A DNA stretch of 64,000 nucleotides from RGIG5579 sp045541915. Its GTDB lineage: Bacteria; Bacillota; Clostridia; Oscillospirales; SIG627. The notes beneath the pieces were generated by a model that saw only the letters and a program-made list of their open reading frames with translations, was not told the DNA's origin and did not search any database. The stretch is taken from assembly GCA_045541915.1 (NCBI GenBank), contig JAZQJZ010000037.1, forward strand, positions 62,001 through 126,000, written 5' to 3'. Of the stretch, positions 1-8,704 are shown piece by piece. The position numbers and the translations under genes are program-made. Within the stretch, counting starts at the first letter, position 1. Every line of letters begins with the position of its first letter.

Positions 1-1104
1 GCAAAGAGAATGGGTGTGCCCAATACCATTGCCCGGATCCGCAATCCCGAATACAATGACAAAAGTCTTGGTTTTATGAGGCAGACGCTGGATATTTCCT
101 TTGCCATCAATCCTGATGCTGTGGCGGCCAAGGAAATGTTCAATCTTCTTCAGCTCCCCGGTGCAGAAAGCATTGAAACCTTTTCCCGCCGCAATTTTGA
201 ATTGGTGGAATTGGTGATCAAACCCGGCTCTGTTTTGGATGAAATGAGCCTTGCGGAAATGAAAAAGAAATATTCCGGCTCTTATCTTGTGGGTATTGTG
301 CAAAGAGGGGAAGAGGTGGTCATCCCCGGCGGTTCCTTTCGCTTAAAAAGCGGCGACAGGATCGGTCTTACCGCCACTGCCCAGGAATTGGAGAAGCTGT
401 TTAAGTTGCTGGGAACCATGAAGGAACGGGCCAAAAATGTGATGATCGTTGGCGCAGGCAGATATGGCTTTTATCTTTCCAAAATGCTTTTGGAGGACGG
501 CGCCCAGGTCACGGTGATCGATAAGGATAAGGAAGCCTGTGAGGCGTTTGCCGAGGCGCTTCCCGGTGCCATTGTGATTTATGGCGATGCCGCGTCTGAG
601 GAACTTTTGATGGAAGAGGGACTTCTTTCCATGGATGCCTTTGTGACGCTGACGGGCAATGATCAGGAAAATATTCTTCTCTCCTATTTGGCGGAATCCA
701 AGGGCGTCAAAAAGACCATTACCAAGGTCAACCGGGAAGAGTTTTTGTCTATGTCGGAGAAATTGGGACTGGAGTGCACCGTTTCTCCCAGAAAAATGAT
801 TTCCGATATTCTCACCCGTTACGCCCGGGCGCTGGAAAATTCGGTGGGCAGTAAGATCGAAACTATGTATAAATTAATGGGCGGAAAAGCCGAAGCGGTG
901 GAATTTATTGTTCGGGACGATTTCCCCTTTGTGAACATCCCTTTGAAAGATATGAAACTGAAGGCCAACACGCTGATCGCCGGGATCATTCGGGGCAGAA
1001 AGGTCATCATCCCCTCCGGTATGGATTTCATTCAGGCCGATGACCGGGTGGTGGTGCTCACCGCAGGAAACAGTTTTGCCGACCTTTCGGATATGATGGA
1101 GTAA
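1..1104 (+). CDS. trkA: Trk potassium uptake regulator TrkA (5' partial)
   Basis: Cytosolic NAD-binding RCK subunit that gates the TrkH potassium channel. The reading frame is open to the left edge, so the true start lies outside; about 80-90 N-terminal residues of the usual ~450 appear missing. The visible part holds the rest of the first TrkA-N domain, a TrkA-C domain, a second Rossmann TrkA-N domain (glycine motif VGAGRYG near residue 148, acidic ligand VIDKD) and a second TrkA-C domain. It ends 3 bp before trkH, so the two are almost certainly one operon. Family assignment is firm; only the truncation limits it. Confidence 0.93.
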   Translation, partial: AKRMGVPNTIARIRNPEYNDKSLGFMRQTLDISFAINPDAVAAKEMFNLLQLPGAESIETFSRRNFELVELVIKPGSVLDEMSLAEMKKKYSGSYLVGIVQRGEEVVIPGGSFRLKSGDRIGLTATAQELEKLFKLLGTMKERAKNVMIVGAGRYGFYLSKMLLEDGAQVTVIDKDKEACEAFAEALPGAIVIYGDAASEELLMEEGLLSMDAFVTLTGNDQENILLSYLAESKGVKKTITKVNREEFLSMSEKLGLECTVSPRKMISDILTRYARALENSVGSKIETMYKLMGGKAEAVEFIVRDDFPFVNIPLKDMKLKANTLIAGIIRGRKVIIPSGMDFIQADDRVVVLTAGNSFADLSDMME

Positions 1105-1107
1105 ACA

Positions 1108-2556
1108 ATGAATCGGAAAATGGTTTTTCGTACGGTGGGACTGATGGTTCTTATGGAAGCAGGGCTTCTTTTGCTCCCTTTGGCCGTTTCCTTGATCTAT
1201 CGGGATTCCTGCACGGTTTCGTTTTTGATCAGTATTTTGGTGGCTCTTTTGGTGGGCGGCGCAATGGTCCTTGCGTTCAGACCGGAGGATCGGGTGATCT
1301 ATGCAAGAGAGGGCTTTGCCATTACCAGCCTGGCGTGGCTGTTTCTCTCTGCCATCGGCGCGCTTCCCTTTTTTCTGTCGGGACAGATTCCCCGGTATGT
1401 AGACGCTTTTTTTGAAACGGTCAGCGGTTTTACTACCACCGGCGCTTCTATTTTGCCGGATGTAACGGCCCTTGAAAAAGGACTTCTTTTCTGGCGCAGC
1501 TTCACTCATTGGGTGGGTGGAATGGGTGTTTTGGTGTTTTTGGTAGCCTTTCTTCAAGGGGTTTCCGATCGCACCATTCATATCATCCGGGCGGAAATGC
1601 CCGGCCCGTCGGTGGGAAAACTTCTTCCCAGAGTCAAGGATACTGCAAAGATCCTTTATATCATCTATCTGGCGATGACCGGTGTGCAGATCGTGGCGCT
1701 TCTTTGCAGCGGAATGGATTTGTTTGGCAGCGTGGTCCATACTTTCGGCACCGCCGGCACCGGCGGTTTCGGGATCTATGGGGATAGCATCGGTTCTATG
1801 ACGGCACCGCAGCAGTGGATCATTACCGTTTTTATGTTTTTGTTCGGTATCAATTTCAATTTGTATTATTTGATCTTGATCCGCCGTTTCCGCTCTGCCA
1901 TCTCCTCCAGCGAACTTCGGGTATATTTCGGAGTCGTTGTGATTGCCATTGCTATTTTGTGTTTTGATCTTTCCGGTGTATATGAATCTTTTTCCGAGCT
2001 TGTTCGCCACGCTTCTTTCCAAGCGGTCTCGGTTATGACCACCACCGGCTACTCCACGGTGGATTTCAACACCTGGCCCACCCTTTCCAAAACCGTGCTT
2101 CTCATCCTGATGTTTGTGGGCGGTTGCGCCGGATCCACTGCGGGTGGTTTTAAGGTTTCCCGGGTGATCCTTCTTTTCAAGACCTGCCAGATCGAATTTC
2201 GCCATCTTCTCCATCCTCGCTCTGTGGGTGTTCTTCGCTTTGAGGGAAAAAAGGTGGACGGTGAGACCCGTAAAGGACTCAAGGTTTATCTTGCCCTTTA
2301 CACCCTCTGCTTTTTTGCCATTCTCTTCCTTTTGGGATTCGACGGCTTTGATCTGGAGACCAACCTTAGCGCCGCCGCTGCCTGCTTTAACAACGTTGGT
2401 CCCGGTTTTGCGGCGGTAGGTCCTATGAGTTCATATGCTGAGTATTCGGATTTTTCCACCATTTTGCTTTCATTTTCAATGCTTTTCGGCAGACTTGAGA
2501 TCTGGCCGATGATTATGTGCTTTGCCCCAGCCGCCTGGAAAGGTCGCCGGGGATAA
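1108..2556 (+). CDS. trkH: Trk potassium uptake channel subunit TrkH
   Basis: Membrane pore subunit of the TrkAH potassium uptake system, 482 aa. Multiple hydrophobic segments alternate with pore-loop selectivity-filter sequences of the superfamily: TVSGFTTTGAS, FGTAGTGGFG, VMTTTGYSTVD and CFNNVGPGF each contain the key glycine. Length is normal. The start ATG follows trkA by 3 bp, with GGAG inside the trkA 3' end acting as ribosome-binding site. Transcription ends at the hairpin at 2555-2590, shared with the convergent transporter gene. Confidence 0.95.
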   Translation: MNRKMVFRTVGLMVLMEAGLLLLPLAVSLIYRDSCTVSFLISILVALLVGGAMVLAFRPEDRVIYAREGFAITSLAWLFLSAIGALPFFLSGQIPRYVDAFFETVSGFTTTGASILPDVTALEKGLLFWRSFTHWVGGMGVLVFLVAFLQGVSDRTIHIIRAEMPGPSVGKLLPRVKDTAKILYIIYLAMTGVQIVALLCSGMDLFGSVVHTFGTAGTGGFGIYGDSIGSMTAPQQWIITVFMFLFGINFNLYYLILIRRFRSAISSSELRVYFGVVVIAIAILCFDLSGVYESFSELVRHASFQAVSVMTTTGYSTVDFNTWPTLSKTVLLILMFVGGCAGSTAGGFKVSRVILLFKTCQIEFRHLLHPRSVGVLRFEGKKVDGETRKGLKVYLALYTLCFFAILFLLGFDGFDLETNLSAAAACFNNVGPGFAAVGPMSSYAEYSDFSTILLSFSMLFGRLEIWPMIMCFAPAAWKGRRG

Positions 2557-2590
2557 AAAAAAGAACCAGTCCATAACTGGTTCTTTTTTA
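2555..2590. terminator. Bidirectional intrinsic terminator
   Basis: AAGAACCAGT and ACTGGTTCTT form a 10-bp stem flanked by A- and T-runs on both sides. It serves trkH and the convergent MFS gene. Confidence 0.88.
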
Positions 2591-3784
2591 TAGATCACGG
2601 CTGATTTTTCTCATAAAAAGATAGTACCCGGTGCCGGAAAGAAACTGGCAAAGAGCACCGATCAAAAGGGTGAAAAAGCCGCCGAAAACTCCGATCATTC
2701 CGGTGACGAGTGCACCCGAGACGGCAACGCCCAAAGTGTGCAAAAGCATCCGCCAGGAGGAATACTGGCCGATGTACCGGTAATCCACAAATTTTGTAAT
2801 GGAAACCGGAATGGCATAGTTGACGAAGCAGGCAAAAAAGTTGGAACAAAAGTACATGACGTAAAACATTGTCAAAGAAGTGGTGGCCAGCATCAGGGGC
2901 ATGGAAATAAAAAGGCCAATGGAAGAAGCAAAAATAATCCGGCCGCCACCTTTTTTGGCGATGACAGAAAAGATCGAGCAGCCAATCACCGAGGAAATTT
3001 GCAGAAGCAGCGTTAAAATCGCACCAGAGCTTTGATTGGTGATATTCATAGAATGGCCAACTGTCATAGCCACACCTAAAATACCGGTAGAAAATCCGCG
3101 GAGGAGATTGGGAAGAAGTAGGGCGTAAAAGGGCTTATAGGAAAACAGATTGATTTTTTCGCCTTGATGAGGGGAGTAATCTGTCTTTGGCGGAACAGGA
3201 GAAAAAGAAAGGATCAGCAAAAAGGAGGCCAGAAGCATGGCCGCTCCCAGAAGGAAAAAGCAGAGCATGATGGTGTTGTAATGCTCTCCAGCATTTGCAG
3301 TGAAAAAAGACATCGCCGCGGAAACGAGGATGCATAGGGCGCCGGAAATCACTCCCACAAGTCCGGAAACAGTGGAAAATTGCTCCATATCAATCACGTG
3401 GTACGGTGCTTTATAGGTCAGACTGTTGTAAAAGGCCTGAACGATGTTGGTAATGATCCCGGCAGAGAAAACCAGAAGGTATTTTCCGGTTAAGGGAATG
3501 GAGTGGAACAGACAAAGGGGGATCAGGGAAAGAAACATTACCATCTGCAGCACGGTGGAGATGGCAAACGCACGCAGAACATTCCGGATCCGGTCAATGA
3601 TCAGCGAGACGATCAAAATGACCGAAACCTGCACCATTTGCACAACGGAAAGGTAAAGGGTGACCACCCGGTCGGAAAGACCGTTTTCCAGCAAAAAGGC
3701 TTGAATGACCGAGCCTGCGATCATCATAAGAAAGGTGCTGTAGGTGGCGGAATGAAGAATGTATTTGGTGTGATTTTGTTGCAT
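2588..3784 (-). CDS. Major facilitator superfamily transporter
   Basis: Inner-membrane protein of 398 aa with about 12 hydrophobic segments and the loop 2-3 basic motif region (LIIDRIRNVLRA), typical of MFS carriers. No substrate-specific signature is recognisable, so sugar, drug and other substrates are all possible. The start ATG is preceded by AGGAAAT. It is a single-gene unit convergent with trkH, separated from it by a shared terminator. Hydrophobicity is even throughout, with no sign of frameshift. Confidence 0.8.
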   Translation of the reverse strand: MQQNHTKYILHSATYSTFLMMIAGSVIQAFLLENGLSDRVVTLYLSVVQMVQVSVILIVSLIIDRIRNVLRAFAISTVLQMVMFLSLIPLCLFHSIPLTGKYLLVFSAGIITNIVQAFYNSLTYKAPYHVIDMEQFSTVSGLVGVISGALCILVSAAMSFFTANAGEHYNTIMLCFFLLGAAMLLASFLLILSFSPVPPKTDYSPHQGEKINLFSYKPFYALLLPNLLRGFSTGILGVAMTVGHSMNITNQSSGAILTLLLQISSVIGCSIFSVIAKKGGGRIIFASSIGLFISMPLMLATTSLTMFYVMYFCSNFFACFVNYAIPVSITKFVDYRYIGQYSSWRMLLHTLGVAVSGALVTGMIGVFGGFFTLLIGALCQFLSGTGYYLFMRKISRDL

Positions 3785-3891
3785 ATTTCCTCACAAAAAA
3801 TGAAATATGAGCATTTCCTTGGGATGGTTATAGCACAAGAAAAAACAAAAATCAATAGGTTTTGAAATTTTGAAAAGCGTTCTTTGTTTTT

Positions 3892-4065
3892 TTAGGGAAT
3901 GAGGGTGTATTCAAACGCTTCAAAATGAAGCCGTTTTCCCAGATCGGTCCCCTCGGGAAGGAGCGCCAGTGCAATGAAGATATCGTTTTCTTCGCCTCTC
4001 CCGTCCTCTCGAAGCCAGGCATATTCTCCCTCAATTTTTTGAACGGTGTAGTTTTTCGGTTCCAT
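3892..4065 (-). CDS. Small conserved protein, DUF3006-like
   Basis: A 57-aa protein. The start ATG at 4065 is chosen because AGGAAGGA lies 7-10 bp upstream and because extending further runs into the terminator of the tRNA. Its beginning (YTVQKIEGEYAWL) and the middle ALALLPEGTDLG resemble short Firmicute proteins of the DUF3006 type, which are all-beta and of unknown function. No membrane segment or catalytic motif is visible. It lies between tRNA-Leu and the MFS gene, on the same strand as both. Confidence 0.6.
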   Translation of the reverse strand: MEPKNYTVQKIEGEYAWLREDGRGEENDIFIALALLPEGTDLGKRLHFEAFEYTLIP

Positions 4066-4132
4066 CTTGATATCCTTCCTGTTTTGTTTGAAATGGAAAG
4101 TAGTCTTCCTTCGACGAAGGTGGGATATGATG

Positions 4133-4164
4133 AAAAAAGCACTCGCTTTCGCAAGTGCTTTTTT
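4133..4164 (-). terminator. Intrinsic terminator downstream of tRNA-Leu
   Basis: AAAAAAGCACTCGC / GCAAGTGCTTTTTT hairpin directly after the CCA end of the tRNA. Confidence 0.85.
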
Positions 4165-4165
4165 C

Positions 4166-4252
4166 TGGTGCCGGAAGCGGGGGTCGAACCCGCACGGTAT
4201 CGCTACCACTGGATTTTGAGTCCAGCACGTCTGCCAATTCCATCATTCCGGC
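4166..4252 (-). tRNA. tRNA-Leu (anticodon CAA)
   Basis: An 87-nt class II tRNA read on the minus strand. Acceptor GCCGGAA pairs with TTCCGGC and the CCA end is encoded. D loop contains TTGGCAGACG; the anticodon stem CTGGA/TCCAG holds loop CTCAAAA, giving anticodon CAA (UUG codons). A variable arm and a T arm GCGGG-TTCGACC-CCCGC are present. Confidence 0.96.
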
Positions 4253-4261
4253 GCAAAAAGC

Positions 4262-4290
4262 ATTGTAACACAAAAAAAACAGAAAATCAA
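4262..4290 (-). promoter_or_regulatory. Sigma-A promoter of tRNA-Leu
   Basis: On the minus strand TTGATT, 17 bp, TACAAT, about 10 bp before the tRNA 5' end. Confidence 0.75.
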
Positions 4291-4405
4291 GGTTTTTCTA
4301 AATTTATTTTTCTTTCCTTGAAATTTGAGGAAAGTTTTTTATTTGATGTGGAAGAAACGAAAAAAATATGATACAATAAAAAAAGAAAAAAAGGAGGTGG
4401 TAAGG

Positions 4406-5440
4406 TTGATCCCAAATGAGTTTTCCCGTGCAGTTACCGGGTGGTTTCGTGAAAATGGGCGGATCTTGCCGTGGCGCCAGGGGCGTGATCCTTACCGCAT
4501 CTGGATCTCGGAAATCATGTTGCAACAGACCCGGATCGAGGCGGTCATTCCTTATTACCACCGCTTTTTAGAGACGCTCCCCACTGTGTTCGATCTGGCC
4601 TTGTGTCCGGAGGATAAGCTTTTGAAGCTTTGGGAGGGCTTGGGCTACTATTCCCGTGCCCGGAATTTGAAAAAGGCGGCGGAGAAGATCGTTTCCGATT
4701 TTGGGGGAGAAATGCCCCGGGAAGCCAAGGTCCTGGAGACTCTTTCCGGCATTGGGGAATATACCGCCGGCGCCATTTCTTCCATTGCCTTCGGTCAGCC
4801 CTCTCCGGCAGTGGATGGCAATGTGCTTCGGGTGCTGACCCGAGTTTTGGCAGACCGGGGAGATATTGCCCTGCCGGCAACCAAAAAGCGCTTGACTGCA
4901 GCTTTAAAGGAGATTTATCCGTCGGGAGAGGAGGCCGCTCTTTTGACCGAGGGGATCATGGAGATCGGAGAGAGGGTCTGTATTCCCAACGGCGCCCCTC
5001 TTTGCTCGCTCTGTCCGCTGAAGGAAATGTGCCTTGCCTTTCGGGAGCAAATAACAGATTTAATTCCGGTGAAAAGCCCGAAAAAAGAGCGGAAAAAAGT
5101 GAAAATGACGGTTTTCCTGCTCTCTTGTAACGGTCGGTATGCTTTGAGAAAACGAGAGGAAAAAGGGCTGCTTTCGGGCATGTGGGAGTTTTATCACACC
5201 CCGGGAAAGCTTGGCCAAAAGGAGGCGCTTTTGCACCTGGAACAAGAGGGCTTTGCCCCCGGATCCATTTCTCCTTGTGGTTCTTCTACTCACATTTTCA
5301 CCCACCTGGAGTGGGAGATGAAGGGATATTTTGTCACCTGCGAAAAGGAAAAAGAGGATTTGCTCTGGAAAACAAAAGAAGAAATCGAAGCGGAATATGC
5401 CCTTCCCGGCGCCTTTCGCTATTTCAAAGAAAAGCTCTGA
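4406..5440 (+). CDS. mutY: A/G-specific adenine DNA glycosylase MutY
   Basis: Removes adenine mispaired with 8-oxoguanine or guanine in base excision repair; cytosolic, 344 aa. Evidence: N-terminal LPWRQGRDPYRIWISEIMLQQT, helix-hairpin-helix LSGIGEYTAGAI followed by the catalytic aspartate in AVDGNV, a four-cysteine Fe-S loop near the middle (C..CSLCPLKEMC) and a C-terminal NUDIX-like domain with MWEF. The start is a TTG at 4406, 8 bp after GGAGG; upstream ATGs lack a ribosome-binding site and add a non-homologous lysine-rich tail. It is a single gene ended by the hairpin at 5440-5473. Confidence 0.95.
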   Translation: MIPNEFSRAVTGWFRENGRILPWRQGRDPYRIWISEIMLQQTRIEAVIPYYHRFLETLPTVFDLALCPEDKLLKLWEGLGYYSRARNLKKAAEKIVSDFGGEMPREAKVLETLSGIGEYTAGAISSIAFGQPSPAVDGNVLRVLTRVLADRGDIALPATKKRLTAALKEIYPSGEEAALLTEGIMEIGERVCIPNGAPLCSLCPLKEMCLAFREQITDLIPVKSPKKERKKVKMTVFLLSCNGRYALRKREEKGLLSGMWEFYHTPGKLGQKEALLHLEQEGFAPGSISPCGSSTHIFTHLEWEMKGYFVTCEKEKEDLLWKTKEEIEAEYALPGAFRYFKEKL

Positions 5441-5473
5441 AAAAGGCAGTGAGCCAAGCTCACTGCCTTTTTT
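5440..5473. terminator. Bidirectional intrinsic terminator
   Basis: AAAGGCAGTGAGC / GCTCACTGCCTTTTTTT stem between the convergent mutY and GH115-like genes. Confidence 0.9.
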
Positions 5474-5475
5474 TG

Positions 5476-7431
5476 TTATAGTTTTGCCAAATAATCTCGG
5501 GTTTCTTGGAGTCTTATGGGAATGTTCATCTTTTCATCGCCCTTATGCCAGTTTTTCCATTTGCCCTGCTCCAGAATCTTTCTCTCTTCCAGAATCTGTT
5601 CCAAAAATCCGCAAGCAGCCTTGCCCTTCTCCTTTCTCTGTTCCAGAGGAAGGGTGGGATCCACCAGATCCAGACAGTGGATACACCAACGGGTCAAAAG
5701 CAAAAGATGTTGGGTCTGATACTTTAAAAATTGACGGAAATAAAGAAGCTGCTCCGAGGAAAGAGCCCCTTCCGCACCATTCATTTCCGAAAGGAGGGAA
5801 GACAGCTTTTCTTCGCTTTCCAAAAGAACCGGAAGCCGCTGACGGGAGGCATAATCCAAATCGCAATGAAGCTTGCCTAAAAGGGCATATTTTCCGATCC
5901 AGGTCAACTGACCGTCGGTGGCGGCATTGCGGATAAAGGGAAGCTTTTTGTAATCGTGATAGAAGAAAAACCACTTCTCCGCAAACTGGCTTGCCAATTC
6001 GTCGCCAAAATCAGCAAAGGAATCGTAATACCGATACCGCAAGGGAGTAATGATTTTTTGTGATTCGCCAAAGATGCTTCTGTCAAAATCCTCCACCGTT
6101 TTCCGGACGTCTGTTCCCATGGGATCTTGCAAAATGGCAGCATTCATAGAAATGGAAAAATGCATGGGGCGCACGTTGGAAACATTCAGCATGGAGTATT
6201 TCAGCCCACCGTGACTTGCGGCCAATCGGTAAGAATATCCCATTTTTTCCGGGTGACAGCCCTCGGCCATATGGGGCCCCAGTGCCCAGAAGGAGGTGTG
6301 ATAATAAACGCCGTAGCAATCTCCGGCATTTTTTACGGTGGTGAACATATCGCCGCCGAACATCTGGTCGATGCCAAAGTCTGCCAGAACGGGAATGGTG
6401 CTTTGGGGAAGCTTTAAAAAGCCCTTGCCGTAAAGCATTGATCCTTCATTCCACAAGGTGGCGGTGCTGTAAAAACGGTCATGTTCCAAGACACTGCAAA
6501 TGATATCGTACTGAGTTTGAATGGCCCGGGTTACCAGTGCGCCGCGTCCTTCCCAGGTGGTGGGGACGGCGGGGTCATTTTTCCAGACCGCTTCGTCCTT
6601 CTTTCCGCGCAGACCCAGCTGCCAAACCACCCGATCCCCATATTTTGACCAAAGCTTGGCATAGTGAAGCCAAAGCTCCTTCATGGCTTCGGGATTGGAG
6701 GCAAAGGAAAGCTCTTCCTCGCGCCCTCTTTCCTGGAAATATCCTTCTGCAGAAAAATGAGAAACACCCATAGGTTCAATGTGGTGCTGGGAGATCATCA
6801 TTCCGCGGTTGTAAGCGACCTCCACCAGTGCTCTTTCTCCGGGCTTTTCCAGATTCAAAAGCGTTGCCGGGATGATCAAATTATACTCCAGACGCAGGGC
6901 CGTTTCAACGACTGCATCCATAACATCGGGGTGCATTACGCGCTTGTAATAAGCGTAATCCAGGCCTCTTTCATACCCGCTTTCCTCCAGATCGGAAAGC
7001 AGATCCTCGTCGTTGATAAACCAGCCGCGAAACCGTACCGGCCGGCAAGGGGAAGAAAAGGATTTCTCCTCTACCACCATTTCTTCTCTTGTTTTCGGAA
7101 ACAGATCAATGAATCGGTGGGTAGGGAGGACCTTCAGGCAACGGGTGGAAAAGGCGTAAATGCCGAAAACTGTTCCCAATACATCGGATCCGGTGATCGA
7201 AACGCAGTTTTCGCTGATGGTGACGGTATATGCCTCCGGCTCTGTACCATTTTCCGTGCGGATCACAATACCGCTTTCAGAAAAGACTCCTTTCTTGATT
7301 GAAAAGCCGGTTTCATTTCCCGAAAGGCGGCGCAGATCCCTCTGGAGATCCTTTGCCGCAAAGAGGATGGCTTGGTCTGCGTTTTCTTCCAGAGAGATTT
7401 TTACGCTTTCATTCCGATCAAATAATTTCAT
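5476..7431 (-). CDS. GH115-family-like glycoside hydrolase (xylan alpha-glucuronidase type)
   Basis: A 651-aa protein without signal peptide or membrane segment, so probably cytosolic. The N-terminal ~100 residues resemble the non-catalytic alpha/beta domain of large glycosidases; then come RFRGWFINDEDLL (about residue 132), QHHIEPMGVSHF and WQLGLRGKKDEAVW, all typical of GH115, whose members remove 4-O-methylglucuronic acid from xylan. Classical GH115 enzymes are about 850-1000 aa, so this one lacks the C-terminal domain. AAGGAGG precedes the ATG. It follows the two phosphatase genes on the same strand. Two acetyl-xylan-esterase-like genes at 19.3-21.1 kb fit a xylan role. Confidence 0.75.
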   Translation of the reverse strand: MKLFDRNESVKISLEENADQAILFAAKDLQRDLRRLSGNETGFSIKKGVFSESGIVIRTENGTEPEAYTVTISENCVSITGSDVLGTVFGIYAFSTRCLKVLPTHRFIDLFPKTREEMVVEEKSFSSPCRPVRFRGWFINDEDLLSDLEESGYERGLDYAYYKRVMHPDVMDAVVETALRLEYNLIIPATLLNLEKPGERALVEVAYNRGMMISQHHIEPMGVSHFSAEGYFQERGREEELSFASNPEAMKELWLHYAKLWSKYGDRVVWQLGLRGKKDEAVWKNDPAVPTTWEGRGALVTRAIQTQYDIICSVLEHDRFYSTATLWNEGSMLYGKGFLKLPQSTIPVLADFGIDQMFGGDMFTTVKNAGDCYGVYYHTSFWALGPHMAEGCHPEKMGYSYRLAASHGGLKYSMLNVSNVRPMHFSISMNAAILQDPMGTDVRKTVEDFDRSIFGESQKIITPLRYRYYDSFADFGDELASQFAEKWFFFYHDYKKLPFIRNAATDGQLTWIGKYALLGKLHCDLDYASRQRLPVLLESEEKLSSLLSEMNGAEGALSSEQLLYFRQFLKYQTQHLLLLTRWCIHCLDLVDPTLPLEQRKEKGKAACGFLEQILEERKILEQGKWKNWHKGDEKMNIPIRLQETRDYLAKL

Positions 7432-7448
7432 TTTTGATCCTCCTTATT

Positions 7449-7916
7449 TTATGAAAGGGAAGGGGGAATCAGTGCCTTGAAAAGTCCCTCCAGGCCGGTT
7501 ACCACGTCTTGATAGGTTTCGTTAAAATTGCCGGTATACCAAGGGTCGGAAATGTCCCGATCCAGTCCGGCCCAGGAGAGAAGAGAGGAAATCTTGTCTT
7601 CATTTTCTCCAATAAAGCGCTGGAGATTTCTCCTATTGTTCCGGTCCATCACGATGATCAGATCCGCCTGGTCACATTCCTTTTTTGTGATCTGCTGGGC
7701 GTATTTTCCGTCACACCGGATCCCAAGTCGCTCCAGCACTCTTCTGGTTCCCGGATGCACCGGGTTTCCCAATTCTTCAGTGCTGGTGGCGCGGGAGGAA
7801 ATTTCAAATAAATGGGAGAGGCCCTTCTTTTCCACCATATCCCGGAAAATGAATTCCGCCATCGTGCTCCGGCAAATATTGCCGTGGCAGACAAAAACAA
7901 TGTGTTTCTTTTTCAA
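7449..7916 (-). CDS. Low-molecular-weight protein tyrosine phosphatase
   Basis: A 155-aa cytosolic phosphatase. The CX5R signature CHGNICRS lies at residues 10-17 and the general acid Asp is in DPWYTGNF. The loop has Ile between Asn and Cys, as in phosphotyrosine-specific members, unlike the Thr in the second family member at 43.8 kb. The start is a TTG overlapping the stop of the upstream HAD phosphatase gene (TTGA), with GAGGA 8 bp upstream, so the two are translationally coupled. Physiological substrate unknown. Confidence 0.9.
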   Translation of the reverse strand: MKKKHIVFVCHGNICRSTMAEFIFRDMVEKKGLSHLFEISSRATSTEELGNPVHPGTRRVLERLGIRCDGKYAQQITKKECDQADLIIVMDRNNRRNLQRFIGENEDKISSLLSWAGLDRDISDPWYTGNFNETYQDVVTGLEGLFKALIPPSLS

Positions 7917-8557
7917 ATCAATTCCTCGATCTTTTCATAAAGCTCCTGGGCAGTATCTGCCAGATGCTCGGCTCCGGCCTCCAAAAGATCTTCCCGATCG
8001 CGGAAGCCCCAGGTCAGCGCAACGCAGGCCATTCCCAGATTTTTTGCCGTTTGAACGTCCACCTCGGAATCGCCTACGTAAAGGCAGTTTTCCTTTTCCA
8101 CCTTCAAAAGGCGCATCGCCTCCAAAATGGAATCGGGATGGGGCTTGCGGCGGATTCCCTCTCGCTCTCCAACGGAAAAGGAAACGGTGGGAAAATAAGT
8201 TCGGGTCAGGGTCTGTACGGCAAAATCCGGCTTGTTGGAGATAATGGCGGTGACATAGCCTTCCTTCTGCAATCGCTCAAGCAATTGGGGAATGCCCGGA
8301 TAGGGCTGAGTGTGATCCTCGGAATGCTTGCCGTAGTGCTCCCGGAAAATGGGAAGGGCCTCCTCCAAGCGGTCTTTGGCATAGTCAGGCAGGGATTTTT
8401 TCATCAGATTCACCACACCGTTTCCCAGAAAACTCCGAATCTCTTTTGTACTCCTTTTGGGCAGATCCATCTTTTGCAGTGTGAAATTTACGGAAATGCA
8501 AAGATCCTCAAGGGTATCAAGCAAGGTTCCGTCTAAATCAAAAAATACAGCTTTCAT
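7913..8557 (-). CDS. HAD-family hydrolase, phosphoglycolate phosphatase-like
   Basis: A 214-aa cytosolic phosphatase. HAD motif I DLDGTLLDT near the N-terminus, motif II IISNKPD, motif III lysine region RRKPHPDS and motif IV VGDSEVD. A cap domain occupies roughly residues 15-80. The pattern fits the Gph/PGP branch, but substrates in this branch cannot be read from sequence (phosphoglycolate, pyrophosphate and other sugar phosphates are possible). It is the first gene of the leftward unit HAD-PTPase-GH115. A GAGG precedes the ATG. Confidence 0.87.
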   Translation of the reverse strand: MKAVFFDLDGTLLDTLEDLCISVNFTLQKMDLPKRSTKEIRSFLGNGVVNLMKKSLPDYAKDRLEEALPIFREHYGKHSEDHTQPYPGIPQLLERLQKEGYVTAIISNKPDFAVQTLTRTYFPTVSFSVGEREGIRRKPHPDSILEAMRLLKVEKENCLYVGDSEVDVQTAKNLGMACVALTWGFRDREDLLEAGAEHLADTAQELYEKIEELI

Positions 8558-8644
8558 AAAAAACCTCGTCTCTCTGTTGCAAATGTTATTTGAATTTTAT
8601 CACGTATTCCGGCAAAAAGCAAGATTGGTGTCTTTTTTTCGAAA

Positions 8645-8664
8645 GTTTACATTCTGTTTAAATT
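8645..8664 (+). promoter_or_regulatory. Direct repeat upstream of response regulator (candidate autoregulatory site)
   Basis: GTTTACATT and GTTTAAATT repeat with an 11-bp period, just upstream of a TATAAT at 8672-8677. OmpR-family regulators bind 11-bp-spaced direct repeats, so autoregulation is inferred. Confidence 0.45.
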
Positions 8665-8704
8665 AAAGCGTTATAATGAAAAAAAGACTCTGGAGGAAAC
8701 GAAA

